From CADEED01 sp963842515 (GTDB lineage: Bacteria > Pseudomonadota > Gammaproteobacteria > Steroidobacterales > Steroidobacteraceae): a stretch of 64,000 bases of DNA. The stretch spans positions 1 through 64,000 of the forward strand of contig CAWJGO010000005.1 of the NCBI GenBank assembly GCA_963842515.1, written 5' to 3'. Every line of letters begins with the position of its first letter. Within the stretch, counting starts at the first letter, position 1. Positions 17,099-24,309 of the stretch are shown here, in pieces. The notes beneath the pieces were generated by a model. That model searched no databases and was not told the DNA's origin. It was given only the letters and a program-made list of their open reading frames with translations. Both the position numbers and the translations under genes were made by a program.

Positions 17099-17620
17099 GT
17101 GAAGCGTGGTGCCATCGTCGCCGGCTCCCTTGCGCTCACGTTCGTGGGAATCCTTCTGTGGGCGCACCAATCCGTTCCGCCTTTGCCGGAGAGCGCACGC
17201 GCCGATCTCGTTGTTGTGAAAAAGGCGGCTCGCACACTGGAGCTCTTTCTCGGAAGAGAACTCGTGCGTTCCTATCGTGTGTCGCTTGGGAGGGACCCTC
17301 AAGGTCCCAAACAGCGGGAGGGGGACGGCCGCACACCAGAGGGCAGATACGTACTGGATTATCGTAAAGTAAACAGTTCGTTTCACCGTGCGCTTCATAT
17401 TTCCTATCCATCTCCGACCGACGCTCAGGCCGCACGGGCACTAGGTACAAGTCCGGGCGGTCTTATCATGGTTCACGGCATCAGGAATGGCTTAGGAGTT
17501 GTCGGCCGCCTTCATACCGTCGTTGACTGGACGGACGGGTGCGTTGCAGTTACAAATCGTGAGATCGAGGAGATCTGGCAGGTCGTGCCAGATGGAACGC
17601 CAATCGTCATCGAGCCTTGA
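17099..17620 (+). CDS. L,D-transpeptidase (YkuD) domain protein
   Basis: This 173-residue protein begins at GTG 17099 with one N-terminal membrane helix or signal anchor (AIVAGSLALTFVGILLWA), so it acts in the periplasm. The catalytic domain has LELFLGRELVRSYRVSLGRD and GDGRTPEGRYVLDYRK, then the active-site strings MVHGIRNG and TDGCVAVTN with the nucleophile Cys and its His. YkuD enzymes make 3-3 peptidoglycan crosslinks or attach lipoproteins, and confer beta-lactam tolerance in some bacteria. All key residues are present. A periplasmic cell-wall enzyme as a cassette is notable. Confidence 0.88.
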   Translation: MKRGAIVAGSLALTFVGILLWAHQSVPPLPESARADLVVVKKAARTLELFLGRELVRSYRVSLGRDPQGPKQREGDGRTPEGRYVLDYRKVNSSFHRALHISYPSPTDAQAARALGTSPGGLIMVHGIRNGLGVVGRLHTVVDWTDGCVAVTNREIEEIWQVVPDGTPIVIEP

Positions 17621-17628
17621 GGACTGAC

Positions 17629-17716
17629 GCCTAACAAATCGCTGGAGCGGACGCGTGAGGGATAACGTGCCAAGTTCATACGCCGGCGTGCGCGCCGCTG
17701 AGCTCAACCGTTAGGA
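17629..17716 (+). repeat. attC site 11 (88 bp)
   Basis: R'' GCCTAAC, R' GTTAGGA; the L' copy reads CCGCTGAGC. Confidence 0.91.
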
Positions 17717-17722
17717 TCAAGC

Positions 17723-18172
17723 GTGGAACGGATACCGCACGTCAGCTTCAAAGGGGAACTCGCGCCCGACTCGGAATTCGACCACCCGCTCGGGGCGTCG
17801 CTGGGTCGTGCGCTCGAGGCGCGCTTACGCCAGCGCTTCGGCTCTGTTCAAACGATGGACAACTGGCGCGATTCAGGCTGGGTGGTCACTTTGGTCTTGA
17901 ATGACAAGCCAGTCGAGGTCTATTTCGGCGTGTTCAACCCCGAGGAAGTCATGTGGTTGCTGGCAGTAACGCCGCTCGGCCAGCCGGGTCTTCTCTCTCG
18001 GGCGTTTGGGCGTAAACCCCGCGATTTCAACGCTGAACTCCAGTCAATCTGCGCTGAAGTTCACGCTCTCCTAGCATCAACCCCAAACCTGACTGACATC
18101 AATTGGTTCTTTGGGGGCCCGCCAGGGGCTGTGCCTTCGGTTGCAAAGCCGGACCAATTGTCGTGGGCGTGA
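17723..18172 (+). CDS. Cassette protein of unknown function (149 aa)
   Basis: The GTG start at 17723 follows the core by 6 bp. The sequence has FKGELAPDSEFDHPLGASLG, RALEARLRQRFGS, NWRDSGWVVTLVLNDKPVEV, EEVMWLLAVTPLGQPGLLSR and FNAELQSICAEVHALLASTP. This resembles small uncharacterised cassette proteins with a helix-sheet-helix design (possibly immunity-like), but no named family is certain. The ORF ends 1 bp before the R'' core. Confidence 0.72.
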   Translation: MERIPHVSFKGELAPDSEFDHPLGASLGRALEARLRQRFGSVQTMDNWRDSGWVVTLVLNDKPVEVYFGVFNPEEVMWLLAVTPLGQPGLLSRAFGRKPRDFNAELQSICAEVHALLASTPNLTDINWFFGGPPGAVPSVAKPDQLSWA

Positions 18173-18173
18173 C

Positions 18174-18261
18174 CCCTAACAAATCGCTGGAGCGGACGCG
18201 TGAGAGATAAAGTGCCAAGTTCATACCACGGCGTGCGCGCCGCTCAACTCAACCGTTAGGC
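18174..18261 (+). repeat. attC site 12 (88 bp)
   Basis: R'' CCCTAAC, R' GTTAGGC. Confidence 0.92.
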
Positions 18262-18266
18262 CACAC

Positions 18267-18758
18267 ATGGCGCCACGGGCCATCATCCAACTCGGACTCG
18301 CAACTGTAGTGGCGGCCGCGCTTCTGTTTCTTGTGGCGATCTGGGATGTGTTTGTGACTCCGGCTCCTAGCTTCGAATGCACCGACGTTTCCGACGTCCC
18401 AGACGGCTTAGTCCCTGCATGTGGAATTGCGCACTATTACCACGATCCTTCGGCTATTGAGGTGGTCATGCGCATTGCAGTCGCGTTCGTAGCTCTTGCT
18501 GGTGTTGCCGTGTTGGCGGCACGAGCCGCTGTAGGAGCACGAATTGTCGCCGGTGCATTGGCGTCGACGCTCGCTGCCCTCCTTGCTTTCGCAATGGTGT
18601 CCGTGCAGGTTTCAGGTCAAATTGAAATTAACTACGCAAACGCCGCCGTGTCCGCCGGCTTTCTGACGCTTGCGTCGGCCGCGTATGGCGCAATTGCATC
18701 TTGGTCGGCGTTGCGGTGGTGGCCTAACAAATCGCTGGAGCGGACGCGTGATGGATAA
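18267..18758 (+). CDS. Integral membrane protein, four predicted helices
   Basis: Helices lie at residues about 7-29 (LGLATVVAAALLFLVAIWDV), 69-92, 94-115 and 126-150. A loop between the first two carries three cysteines (SFECTDVSDVPDGLVPACG) and probably faces the periplasm. No family is recognised. The reading frame runs into attC 13 and ends NKSLERTRDG; the real cargo probably ends near residue 152. Confidence 0.72.
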   Translation: MAPRAIIQLGLATVVAAALLFLVAIWDVFVTPAPSFECTDVSDVPDGLVPACGIAHYYHDPSAIEVVMRIAVAFVALAGVAVLAARAAVGARIVAGALASTLAALLAFAMVSVQVSGQIEINYANAAVSAGFLTLASAAYGAIASWSALRWWPNKSLERTRDG

Positions 18759-18809
18759 AGTGCCAAGCTCAGACACCGACGTGCGCGCCGCTCAGCTCAA
18801 CCGTTAGGC
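18722..18809 (+). repeat. attC site 13 (88 bp)
   Basis: R'' GCCTAAC, R' GTTAGGC. Confidence 0.93.
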
Positions 18810-18828
18810 CGCTCGGTATCCGCAAGTC

Positions 18829-19020
18829 GTGAAGGTCCGCGAAGTCATCAGGATCCTGCAGCAAGACGGGTGGCGCCACGTCCGCACCAAGGGCAGTCAC
18901 CGCCAGTTTCAGCACCCCGCCAAGCCAGGAACCGTCACGGTTGCTGGAAAACTTGGCGTGGACATTCCGCCGGGTACACTCAACAGCATTCTCAAGAGCT
19001 CGGGGCTCAAGAAGGACTAG
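18829..19020 (+). CDS. hicA: HicA family toxin (mRNA interferase)
   Basis: This 63-residue protein has the compact dsRBD-like HicA fold: VKVREVIRILQQDGWRHVRT, KGSHRQFQHP with the catalytic His in GSHRQF, TVTVAGKLGVDIPPGTLNSI and LKSSGLKKD. HicA cleaves translated mRNA and is neutralised by HicB. The GTG start is 19 bp after the R' core. hicB follows 10 bp later in the same cassette, making this the only intact two-gene cassette of the array. Confidence 0.93.
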   Translation: MKVREVIRILQQDGWRHVRTKGSHRQFQHPAKPGTVTVAGKLGVDIPPGTLNSILKSSGLKKD

Positions 19021-19030
19021 AGGCAGGGTT

Positions 19031-19246
19031 ATGGAATATCTCGTTGTAGTTGAAAAGGGAAAGTCGAGCTACGGGGCGTACGTTCCCGATCTTCCCGGTT
19101 GCGTCGCGGCGGCTGATACACGTCGCGAAGTCATGAAGCTCATTCGCGAAGCGATCACCTTACACATCGAGGCGCTGCGCGAGGCAGGCCAGTCAGTTCC
19201 GGAACCCACCTCGAAGAGCGAAGTCGTCAAGGTTCGCGCGGCCTAA
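19031..19246 (+). CDS. hicB: HicB family antitoxin
   Basis: The 71-residue protein begins MEYLVVVEKGKSSYGAYVPD, LPGCVAAADTRREVMKLIRE, AITLHIEALREAGQSVPEPT, the partial RNase H-like HicB fold with the YVPDLPGC signature. It is the short form and lacks the C-terminal ribbon-helix-helix or HTH DNA-binding domain seen in longer HicB, so autoregulation may be weak or absent. The stop is inside attC 14. TA cassettes are thought to stabilise long integron arrays. Confidence 0.93.
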   Translation: MEYLVVVEKGKSSYGAYVPDLPGCVAAADTRREVMKLIREAITLHIEALREAGQSVPEPTSKSEVVKVRAA

Positions 19247-19328
19247 CAAATCGCTGGAGCAGACGCGTGAGAGATAAAATGACAAGCCCAAACGTCGGCG
19301 TGCGCGCCGCTCAGCTCAATCGTTAGGC
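19241..19328 (+). repeat. attC site 14 (88 bp)
   Basis: R'' GCCTAAC, R' GTTAGGC; has GGAGCAGACG in place of GGAGCGGACG. Confidence 0.92.
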
Positions 19329-19344
19329 TTTCTGACACGGCACC

Positions 19345-19992
19345 ATGACTGTCAGTCTCGACGAGATTACGCGCCATATTGAGCGCAACATCGGCCCGAT
19401 ACACATCGCCTTTCACGAGATCGTGTCCGATGAATTTCACATAGATGTACACCACGTGAAGTCAACTTTCCTTCGCCGTTACGAGGTCCTGGTGACGTCT
19501 GGCATGAGTGCTTGTGCGATGAATGTCCCTCAGGATCAGCAGAAGCAGCGGCTTGCTGAGATGCTTGTTGTGTTGCCCCGAGGTTGGCCACTGAACCACG
19601 CTGACTTTTCCGACGAAAGAAACTACTGGCCACTTCGGCTAATTAAGGCCTTGGCGAGATTTCCGCACAACGCGGGTACTTGGCTTGGCTATGGTCATAC
19701 AGTTGCAAATGGCGATGCGGAGGATGGTGCCCGGCCTTATGCCGAGGACACAACGCTATGCGCCGCGGCGATCCTTCCGCCTTCGACTCTCGGTGAAGCG
19801 GCGTGGCGGCTGCGAGCGAAGAATGGCGAGGACGTGCTTTTCTGGGCGGCCGTCCCGCTCTACTGGTCAGAACTGCAGTTCAAGATGCAGCACGGAATCG
19901 ATCCGCTGCTCGATCTGTTCGACAAGCACAAGATCACTGATCGGATTGAACGTGACCGGGCCTGCGCCGTACCGACGACGCCGAATGCCTAA
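19345..19992 (+). CDS. Suppressor of fused (SUFU) domain protein
   Basis: The 215-residue protein carries the bacterial SUFU pattern almost throughout: RRYEVLVTSGMSACAMNVPQ, AEMLVVLPRGWPLN, ERNYWPLRLIKALARFPHNA, GTWLGYGHTVANGD, ILPPSTLGEAAW, LFWAAVPLYWSELQFKMQHG and DPLLDLFDKHKITD. SUFU proteins are known from Hedgehog signalling in animals; bacterial members are common but poorly understood, and some serve as immunity proteins to polymorphic toxins. No toxin is next to it. A family match of this strength makes the assignment firm; the role remains open. Confidence 0.9.
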   Translation: MTVSLDEITRHIERNIGPIHIAFHEIVSDEFHIDVHHVKSTFLRRYEVLVTSGMSACAMNVPQDQQKQRLAEMLVVLPRGWPLNHADFSDERNYWPLRLIKALARFPHNAGTWLGYGHTVANGDAEDGARPYAEDTTLCAAAILPPSTLGEAAWRLRAKNGEDVLFWAAVPLYWSELQFKMQHGIDPLLDLFDKHKITDRIERDRACAVPTTPNA

Positions 19993-20074
19993 CAGATCGC
20001 TGGAGCGGACGCGTGAAAGATAAAGTGCCAAGGTCATACTCCGTCGTGCGCGCCACTCAGCTCAACCGTTAGGC
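19987..20074 (+). repeat. attC site 15 (88 bp)
   Basis: R'' GCCTAAC, R' GTTAGGC; L' is altered to CCACTCAGC. Confidence 0.92.
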
Positions 20075-20081
20075 GCCATTC

Positions 20082-20528
20082 ATGACTCCGCGTATCTCCA
20101 TCACCCGCACTTGGTCAGATAACGACGTTGCTCAGCTCGCCTTTGAGGTTTGTGATGGTACTTCGGTGTTCGCAAACGAGGCATATGCGCCTCTCAATTG
20201 GGGAGCCGTTACGGCTTGCGCGCTGCGCGCATTCGGCCTGCAGATCCATGGTGGCTTGTTCGACCTAAAGGCCGGGGACGAGGGCTTCGAGTACGCCAGT
20301 GGTTACATTCGAGCTCGCTTCCATTGGTACAAGCCAGATCAGCTGCTAATTTCCACTTCGCAGCAGGGGGCGCACTTTCCATTTAAGGGTAGCGAAGCGG
20401 CGGCAGATGCGAGATTGTTCCTGAAGACTGAACCCGCTCTTTTAGATCGATTCGTAGCCGCGCTTCCCTCGCTTGACACACAGGGCGGCGGGCAGGTCAC
20501 GTTGGAATGCATAGGTCTATCCAAATGA
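20082..20528 (+). CDS. Cassette protein of unknown function (148 aa)
   Basis: ATG 20082 follows the core by 7 bp. The protein has ISITRTWSDNDVAQLAFEVC, GTSVFANEAYAPLNWGAVTA, GLQIHGGLFDLKAGDEGFEY, ASGYIRARFHWYKPDQLLIS and LDRFVAALPSLDTQGGGQVT. This beta-rich layout is typical of several DUFs found in cassettes, but none is firmly identified. The ORF stops 1 bp before the R'' core. Confidence 0.72.
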   Translation: MTPRISITRTWSDNDVAQLAFEVCDGTSVFANEAYAPLNWGAVTACALRAFGLQIHGGLFDLKAGDEGFEYASGYIRARFHWYKPDQLLISTSQQGAHFPFKGSEAAADARLFLKTEPALLDRFVAALPSLDTQGGGQVTLECIGLSK

Positions 20529-20529
20529 C

Positions 20530-20617
20530 GCCTAACACCTCGCTGGAGCGAACGCGTGACAGATAAAGTGCCAAGCTCAAACGCCGGCGTGCGCGCCGCT
20601 CAGCTCAACCGTTAGGT
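20530..20617 (+). repeat. attC site 16 (88 bp)
   Basis: R'' GCCTAAC, R' GTTAGGT. Confidence 0.92.
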
Positions 20618-20629
20618 GGCAGTGAACGC

Positions 20630-21205
20630 ATGATCGAGGCGTCGAGGTTTTCGATGATCCCAATGTCGGCTCAGCTGTGGGGTCTTCGGTTACTCTTCTT
20701 TGGCAGCATTTTAGTTATTCCGTGTGCGCTGGCCGGGTCGCCTTTCCCGGCGTTCGCATTCAGCCTAGCCTGGGGTCCGAACGCCCTATTCTTAGTGTGG
20801 TTCATGCGAGGCGATCTGTCCTTGCCCTGTTTTCTCGTGTCCGTTCACCCGGTGGAACCCGTGCTTTACCGGTGGGTCGGTATCGGGTTCGTCAAACGTG
20901 CCGTTGCGACGCGCATATGGCCCCTGATGCACGGCATGCAGCCGCCCCCAAAGCCAACGAACCGCCAAGAAGTATTCGATCGCATCGAGCTCTCCACGAA
21001 GGGCGCCGAGGTATGCCACGGCGCCACCTTCATACTGGCCTCCTTGGTCGCGCTGCTGTTCTTGGCTGTCGGGAAGTTCCCTGAGGCCATGTGGATTGTC
21101 GCGTTCAACATGTTGCTGAATGGCTATCCTGTGATGCTCCAGCGCGCCAATCGCTGGCGAGTACAGCAAGTTCGCACGTGGACACGCCGGGGAGACCTGA
21201 AGTGA
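20630..21205 (+). CDS. Membrane protein resembling the CrtO glycosyl-diaponeurosporenoate acyltransferase family
   Basis: The 191-residue protein has helices near residues 16-35, 40-58, 126-147 and 149-165. Conserved features fit the CrtO-like acyltransferase family: RWVGIGFVKR after the second helix, NRQEVFDRIELSTKGAEVCH in the middle, and the C-terminal NMLLNGYPVMLQRANRWRVQ. Known members acylate glycosylated carotenoids in staphylococci; homologues in other bacteria lack a defined role. No carotenoid genes are in the window, so function is inferred from sequence pattern alone. Confidence 0.6.
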   Translation: MIEASRFSMIPMSAQLWGLRLLFFGSILVIPCALAGSPFPAFAFSLAWGPNALFLVWFMRGDLSLPCFLVSVHPVEPVLYRWVGIGFVKRAVATRIWPLMHGMQPPPKPTNRQEVFDRIELSTKGAEVCHGATFILASLVALLFLAVGKFPEAMWIVAFNMLLNGYPVMLQRANRWRVQQVRTWTRRGDLK

Positions 21206-21239
21206 GCGAGCTTCAGCATATCGAGGTCATTGTGCTGCC

Positions 21240-21327
21240 GCCTAACACTTCGCAGGAGCGGACGCGTGGAAGATAAAGTGCCAAGGTCATACATCGGCGT
21301 GCGCGCCGCTCAGCTCAACCGTTAGGC
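21240..21327 (+). repeat. attC site 17 (88 bp)
   Basis: R'' GCCTAAC, R' GTTAGGC; L'' reads GCAGGAGCGG. Confidence 0.92.
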
Positions 21328-21336
21328 GACAGGAGC

Positions 21337-21639
21337 GTGGCAGCCAACCAAGCACGGACTCGTCGAAGCCTACTAGTTGCGGGCGCAGTTGGACTCCCTG
21401 TTGCATTGATGGCCCTCTATCTCATTGCTTCCAGGGCGCCATTCCAAAGAATTGCTCCTTGGAGCGACTACATCGGCCTTGGAGTCGCATTAGCTTCTGG
21501 TGCCTTTTTCGTCTGGAAGCTAGTTCCACACGCTGGGTGGCGCATCCTTGCACTTCTCGGCTACGCTCTCGGCTGCACTGGATTCTTGGCCATATTCTCG
21601 CTCATCTTTGTATGTGCCGCTTTTGGTGACTGTCTGTGA
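21337..21639 (+). CDS. Small membrane protein, three predicted helices
   Basis: GTG 21337 starts a 100-residue protein with an Arg-rich N-terminus (ANQARTRRS) and helices at about 12-31 (LLVAGAVGLPVALMALYLIA), 44-61 (YIGLGVALASGAFFVWKL) and 68-95 (ILALLGYALGCTGFLAIFSL). No family is recognised. The positive N-terminus predicts a cytoplasmic amino end. It ends 18 bp before attC 18. Confidence 0.73.
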   Translation: MAANQARTRRSLLVAGAVGLPVALMALYLIASRAPFQRIAPWSDYIGLGVALASGAFFVWKLVPHAGWRILALLGYALGCTGFLAIFSLIFVCAAFGDCL

Positions 21640-21657
21640 AACGCGTTCCCGTATGTC

Positions 21658-21745
21658 GCCTAACACCTCGCTGGAGCGGGCGCGCGGAAGATAAGGTGCC
21701 AAGCCCATACAACGGCGCGCGCGCCGCTCAGCTCAACCGTTAGGC
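21658..21745 (+). repeat. attC site 18 (88 bp)
   Basis: R'' GCCTAAC, R' GTTAGGC; carries GCGGGCGCGCGG where others have GCGGACGCGTG. Confidence 0.92.
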
Positions 21746-21759
21746 CGCAGACCACACCC

Positions 21760-22044
21760 ATGAGCTTTCTCGTTGTTCAATGGCACCATACGAATCCCGA
21801 GGATCCGATATGGCTCTACTCCGAGCTTAACAATGAGCGCTGGGAGGTACGTAAGGTCGAGGTTTTTGCCGATGGACTGCACGACTGGGCGGAGGGTGGG
21901 AGATCCACAGGGGCTGCTCAGTTGAGCACACAACCAGTTCCCACTTTTGAGGATATTGCACTCCAGCCGGAATTCACGCCGCGCGAAATATCTCGCGAGG
22001 AGTTCGAGGTGGTGTGGCGCAAGGCGACAGGTAATGCGGCCTAA
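21760..22044 (+). CDS. DUF6881 domain protein
   Basis: The 94-residue protein matches DUF6881: VVQWHHTNPEDPIWLYSELN, ERWEVRKVEVFADGLHDWAE, PVPTFEDIALQPEF and REISREEFEVVWRKA. These small proteins are often found with SMI1/immunity-like genes and polymorphic toxin loci; no function is established. The start codon is 14 bp after the R' core and the stop is within attC 19. Confidence 0.8.
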   Translation: MSFLVVQWHHTNPEDPIWLYSELNNERWEVRKVEVFADGLHDWAEGGRSTGAAQLSTQPVPTFEDIALQPEFTPREISREEFEVVWRKATGNAA

Positions 22045-22126
22045 CAAATCGCTGGAGCGGACGCGTGAAAGATAAAGTGCCAAGCTCACACACCGGCGCG
22101 CGCGCCGCTCAGCTCAGCCGCTAGGC
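22039..22126 (+). repeat. attC site 19 (88 bp)
   Basis: R'' GCCTAAC, R' GCTAGGC. Confidence 0.91.
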
Positions 22127-22153
22127 ATCATCAGCGCCACACTGGAAAATACT

Positions 22154-22576
22154 ATGCGTACAACGTCGCGCTTCATTTCAGCCCTTGTGCTCGCATTCTT
22201 CGCTCTGAAATCGCCGTGCTCCGTTGCTCAGCATCCTTCGTCCGTCGCGGCGCCGGGCACGTTGCCACTGTTCGCCGTACAGATCCGTACGGGAGACAGA
22301 TGGGACACCTCAAAGCCCCCGAACGAACAGCTTCATTTCCGCGACCACAGCGCCAACCTCAAGCGCCTGCGCGATGCCGGCCACCTGATCTTGGGCGCGC
22401 GGTTCTCGGATGTGGGGCTGATTATTGTGGCCGCCGAGTCAGAGGCACAAGCTCGCGCCATGATGGACGAAGACCCTTCGTTCGAAGCGGGAATCTTTAG
22501 GTATGAAGTGCATCTCTTCAACGTTTTCTATTCAGGCTCGTTGCAAGCCGCGCCTCGCAAGGCGAGCGGTAAATGA
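22154..22576 (+). CDS. Exported YCII-like (YciI-related) domain protein
   Basis: A signal peptide (RFISALVLAFFALKSPCSVA) is followed by a YciI/DGPF-type ferredoxin-like fold: LHFRDHSANLKRLRDAGHLI, LGARFSDVGLIIVAAESEAQ, ARAMMDEDPSFEAGIFRYEV and HLFNVFY. The His-Asp pair in FRDHSANL matches the conserved HxxxL region. YciI proteins are small cytoplasmic putative enzymes; an exported version as an integron cassette is less usual. The start is 28 bp past the core. Confidence 0.8.
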   Translation: MRTTSRFISALVLAFFALKSPCSVAQHPSSVAAPGTLPLFAVQIRTGDRWDTSKPPNEQLHFRDHSANLKRLRDAGHLILGARFSDVGLIIVAAESEAQARAMMDEDPSFEAGIFRYEVHLFNVFYSGSLQAAPRKASGK

Positions 22577-22577
22577 T

Positions 22578-22664
22578 GACTAACAAGTCGCTCGAGCGGA
22601 CGCGTGAAGAAGAAAGTGCCAAGCTCGTACCCGTCGTGCGTGCCATTCAGCCCAACCGTTAGGT
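22578..22664 (+). repeat. attC site 20 (87 bp)
   Basis: R'' GACTAAC, R' GTTAGGT; one base shorter than its neighbours, and the inner region reads GAAGAAGAAAGTGCC. Confidence 0.88.
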
Positions 22665-22669
22665 GGCCA

Positions 22670-23071
22670 ATGAAAGCCTTACGTCTAGCTCTGGCGCTCG
22701 CTCTTTCACCCCCGGTGCTCGGCCAGCTTTCCAGCGCCGAGTTTGCAGCGGGTGTTCACGACGAGAAAGGAATTCAGCAGCTAGTAGCAACAGCATTTGG
22801 TGGTGGTCGCCACTATATGGCTAGTGAATCTCCGTTTCATGTTGCGGAACTGATGCCAACATCGGGATTGTTCACAACCGAACTCTTTGTTTTCGAATCA
22901 ATTGGAGGGCAACTGGCTCTCCGCGCGCACGTCCCGACGTAGCTAAACTTGGCCTTGAAGGCTGAGTTTCGTGATGGAATGCTTGTATTAAGTGAGAGAC
23001 TTCACAATAGCAAGAATGCGTGGAAGGTCCGCTTCAGCGTGGCTCCCACCTCTGCTTCATCTGGCGGGTAG
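22670..23071 (+). pseudogene. Exported protein with in-frame amber stop
   Basis: ATG 22670 gives a signal peptide (MKALRLALALALSPPVLG) and a 90-residue ORF that stops at TAG 22940-22942. The same frame then continues through LNLALKAEFRDGMLVLSERL and NSKNAWKVRFSVAP to a second TAG at 23069-23071, 3 bp before attC 21. The downstream part has normal protein character and brings the gene to the attC as in other cassettes. The original product was therefore probably 133 residues, now broken by one nonsense change. No family is recognised. Confidence 0.62.
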
Positions 23072-23074
23072 GCC

Positions 23075-23162
23075 GCCTAACAACTCGCTGGAGCGGACGC
23101 GTGAACGACAAAGTGCCAAGCTCTAACATCGGCGCGCGCGCCGTTCAGCTCAACCGTTAGGT
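23075..23162 (+). repeat. attC site 21 (88 bp)
   Basis: R'' GCCTAAC, R' GTTAGGT. Confidence 0.92.
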
Positions 23163-23168
23163 GGCAGC

Positions 23169-23588
23169 GTGCAGCTTACGATCACCGGCGTCGACTACGC
23201 ACCGTCCGAACTTGAGGAGCAAGTGCCAATTGTTGTCGATTTGATTCGAGAAATTCCCGGGCCAGATCGACCGGACTATTGGCTGGGTGAGGTGCGAAAG
23301 CCAATTCGTTGGTTGAAGGACAACCACGAGATTTCAGTGAGCCACGTAATAGTCGGAGCTCGCTGGGTTGGGACGCAAATAACCCCTGGAGTCAAGGACC
23401 TTCCAGTGGGAATTGCATACGTGACAGATCAAACGTTGCTCGGCGATTCGACTCTAGACTTTGCGAAGTGTAGCTACGTGGCGATTGGGTTCTCACACGA
23501 GACCGGTGACGGCAACAAACCCAATCCCACTAACCAGATTCAAGGTGGGATGATTGGCCGCTTCTTCGGCTTGGGTAACAGCAAGTGA
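23169..23588 (+). CDS. Cassette protein of unknown function (139 aa)
   Basis: A GTG start 6 bp after the core gives QLTITGVDYAPSELEEQVPI, VVDLIREIPGPDRPDYWLGE, RKPIRWLKDNHEISVSHVIV, GARWVGTQITPGVKDLPVGI, AYVTDQTLLG and KCSYVAIGFSHETGDGNKPN. It looks like a cytoplasmic beta-rich protein. No named family is secure. It ends 10 bp before a degenerate R'' core. Confidence 0.72.
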   Translation: MQLTITGVDYAPSELEEQVPIVVDLIREIPGPDRPDYWLGEVRKPIRWLKDNHEISVSHVIVGARWVGTQITPGVKDLPVGIAYVTDQTLLGDSTLDFAKCSYVAIGFSHETGDGNKPNPTNQIQGGMIGRFFGLGNSK

Positions 23589-23598
23589 AGGCGCTGTC

Positions 23599-23686
23599 AC
23601 GCAACAAATCGCTGGCGCGGACGCGTGAAAGATAAAGTGCCAAGCTCCTACGTCGGCGCCCGCGCCGCTCAGCCCAACCGTTAGGT
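23599..23686 (+). repeat. attC site 22 (88 bp, degenerate R'')
   Basis: R'' is ACGCAAC instead of GCCTAAC, L'' reads GCTGGCGCGG, R' GTTAGGT. It probably recombines poorly. Confidence 0.85.
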
Positions 23687-23700
23687 GGCGCGAGGCGCTA

Positions 23701-24204
23701 GTGGCACCGGCAACTCTAGAACTGAAAGCCGCGGAAGCGCCGCTCGACCGGCAGCTCTTTGCGTTGCAAGTCTCGGCTTCGACCGAGATCTCGGAGGCTA
23801 CTCAGATTGTGAGGCCGCACTTCGCAGTATTCCTTGCGTGGGACGCCACATCCGTTGCAACGGAGGAGATCTCACGCCTCGCGACTCTGCTTCACAATCG
23901 CGGCTTGGCGTATCTTTGTGCCTTCGGCCCAGGCTGTGAGCGCGTACATGACATCTTTGATGAGGTAGAAGTGGAGCTGGAGGGCGCACGTCCAAGCGAT
24001 AGCGTGATCATGACGACGTGGCACGATGACGAACGTCTAGAGGAAGCACTTTGGTTCTTTGTGTATTGCTCATTTCCCGACGCTGCATATGAAGCCACAT
24101 GCGACACCGGGATAGTCGTGACGATCGGCAATAGTCAGTGGGCTACTCAAGTGGCCGAGTATCTGTCGAACTTGCCAAAGCTCAGCGCGGCCGTCGGCGT
24201 ATAA
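23701..24204 (+). CDS. DUF7684 family protein
   Basis: The 167-residue protein starts at GTG 23701 and shows HFAVFLAWDATSVATEEISR, LATLLHNRGLAYLCAFGPGC, RVHDIFDEVEVELEGARPSD, SVIMTTWHDDERLEEALWFF, FPDAAYEATCDTGIVVTIGN. The VHDIFDE and MTTWHDDE..EALWF strings are the family signature. Members are scattered in bacteria and have no known function; some are cassette-borne. The invariant His-Asp patches could be catalytic or metal-binding. Confidence 0.7.
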   Translation: MAPATLELKAAEAPLDRQLFALQVSASTEISEATQIVRPHFAVFLAWDATSVATEEISRLATLLHNRGLAYLCAFGPGCERVHDIFDEVEVELEGARPSDSVIMTTWHDDERLEEALWFFVYCSFPDAAYEATCDTGIVVTIGNSQWATQVAEYLSNLPKLSAAVGV

Positions 24205-24213
24205 GCTCGCTCC

Positions 24214-24255
24214 ACCTAACAAATCGCTGGAGCGGACGCGTGGAAGATAAAGTGG
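24214..24255 (+). repeat. Half attC (R''/L'' side only)
   Basis: Starts with ACCTAACAAATCGCTGGAGC and runs to GATAAAGTGGCAA, then diverges. The R' side is absent. The next 54 bases up to 24309 match neither attC nor a gene. Confidence 0.8.
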
Positions 24256-24309
24256 CAATCTCCCGAGAGAATCCCATGGAAAGTAAGCGTTGAAAATGCA
24301 GGCGTTGGC

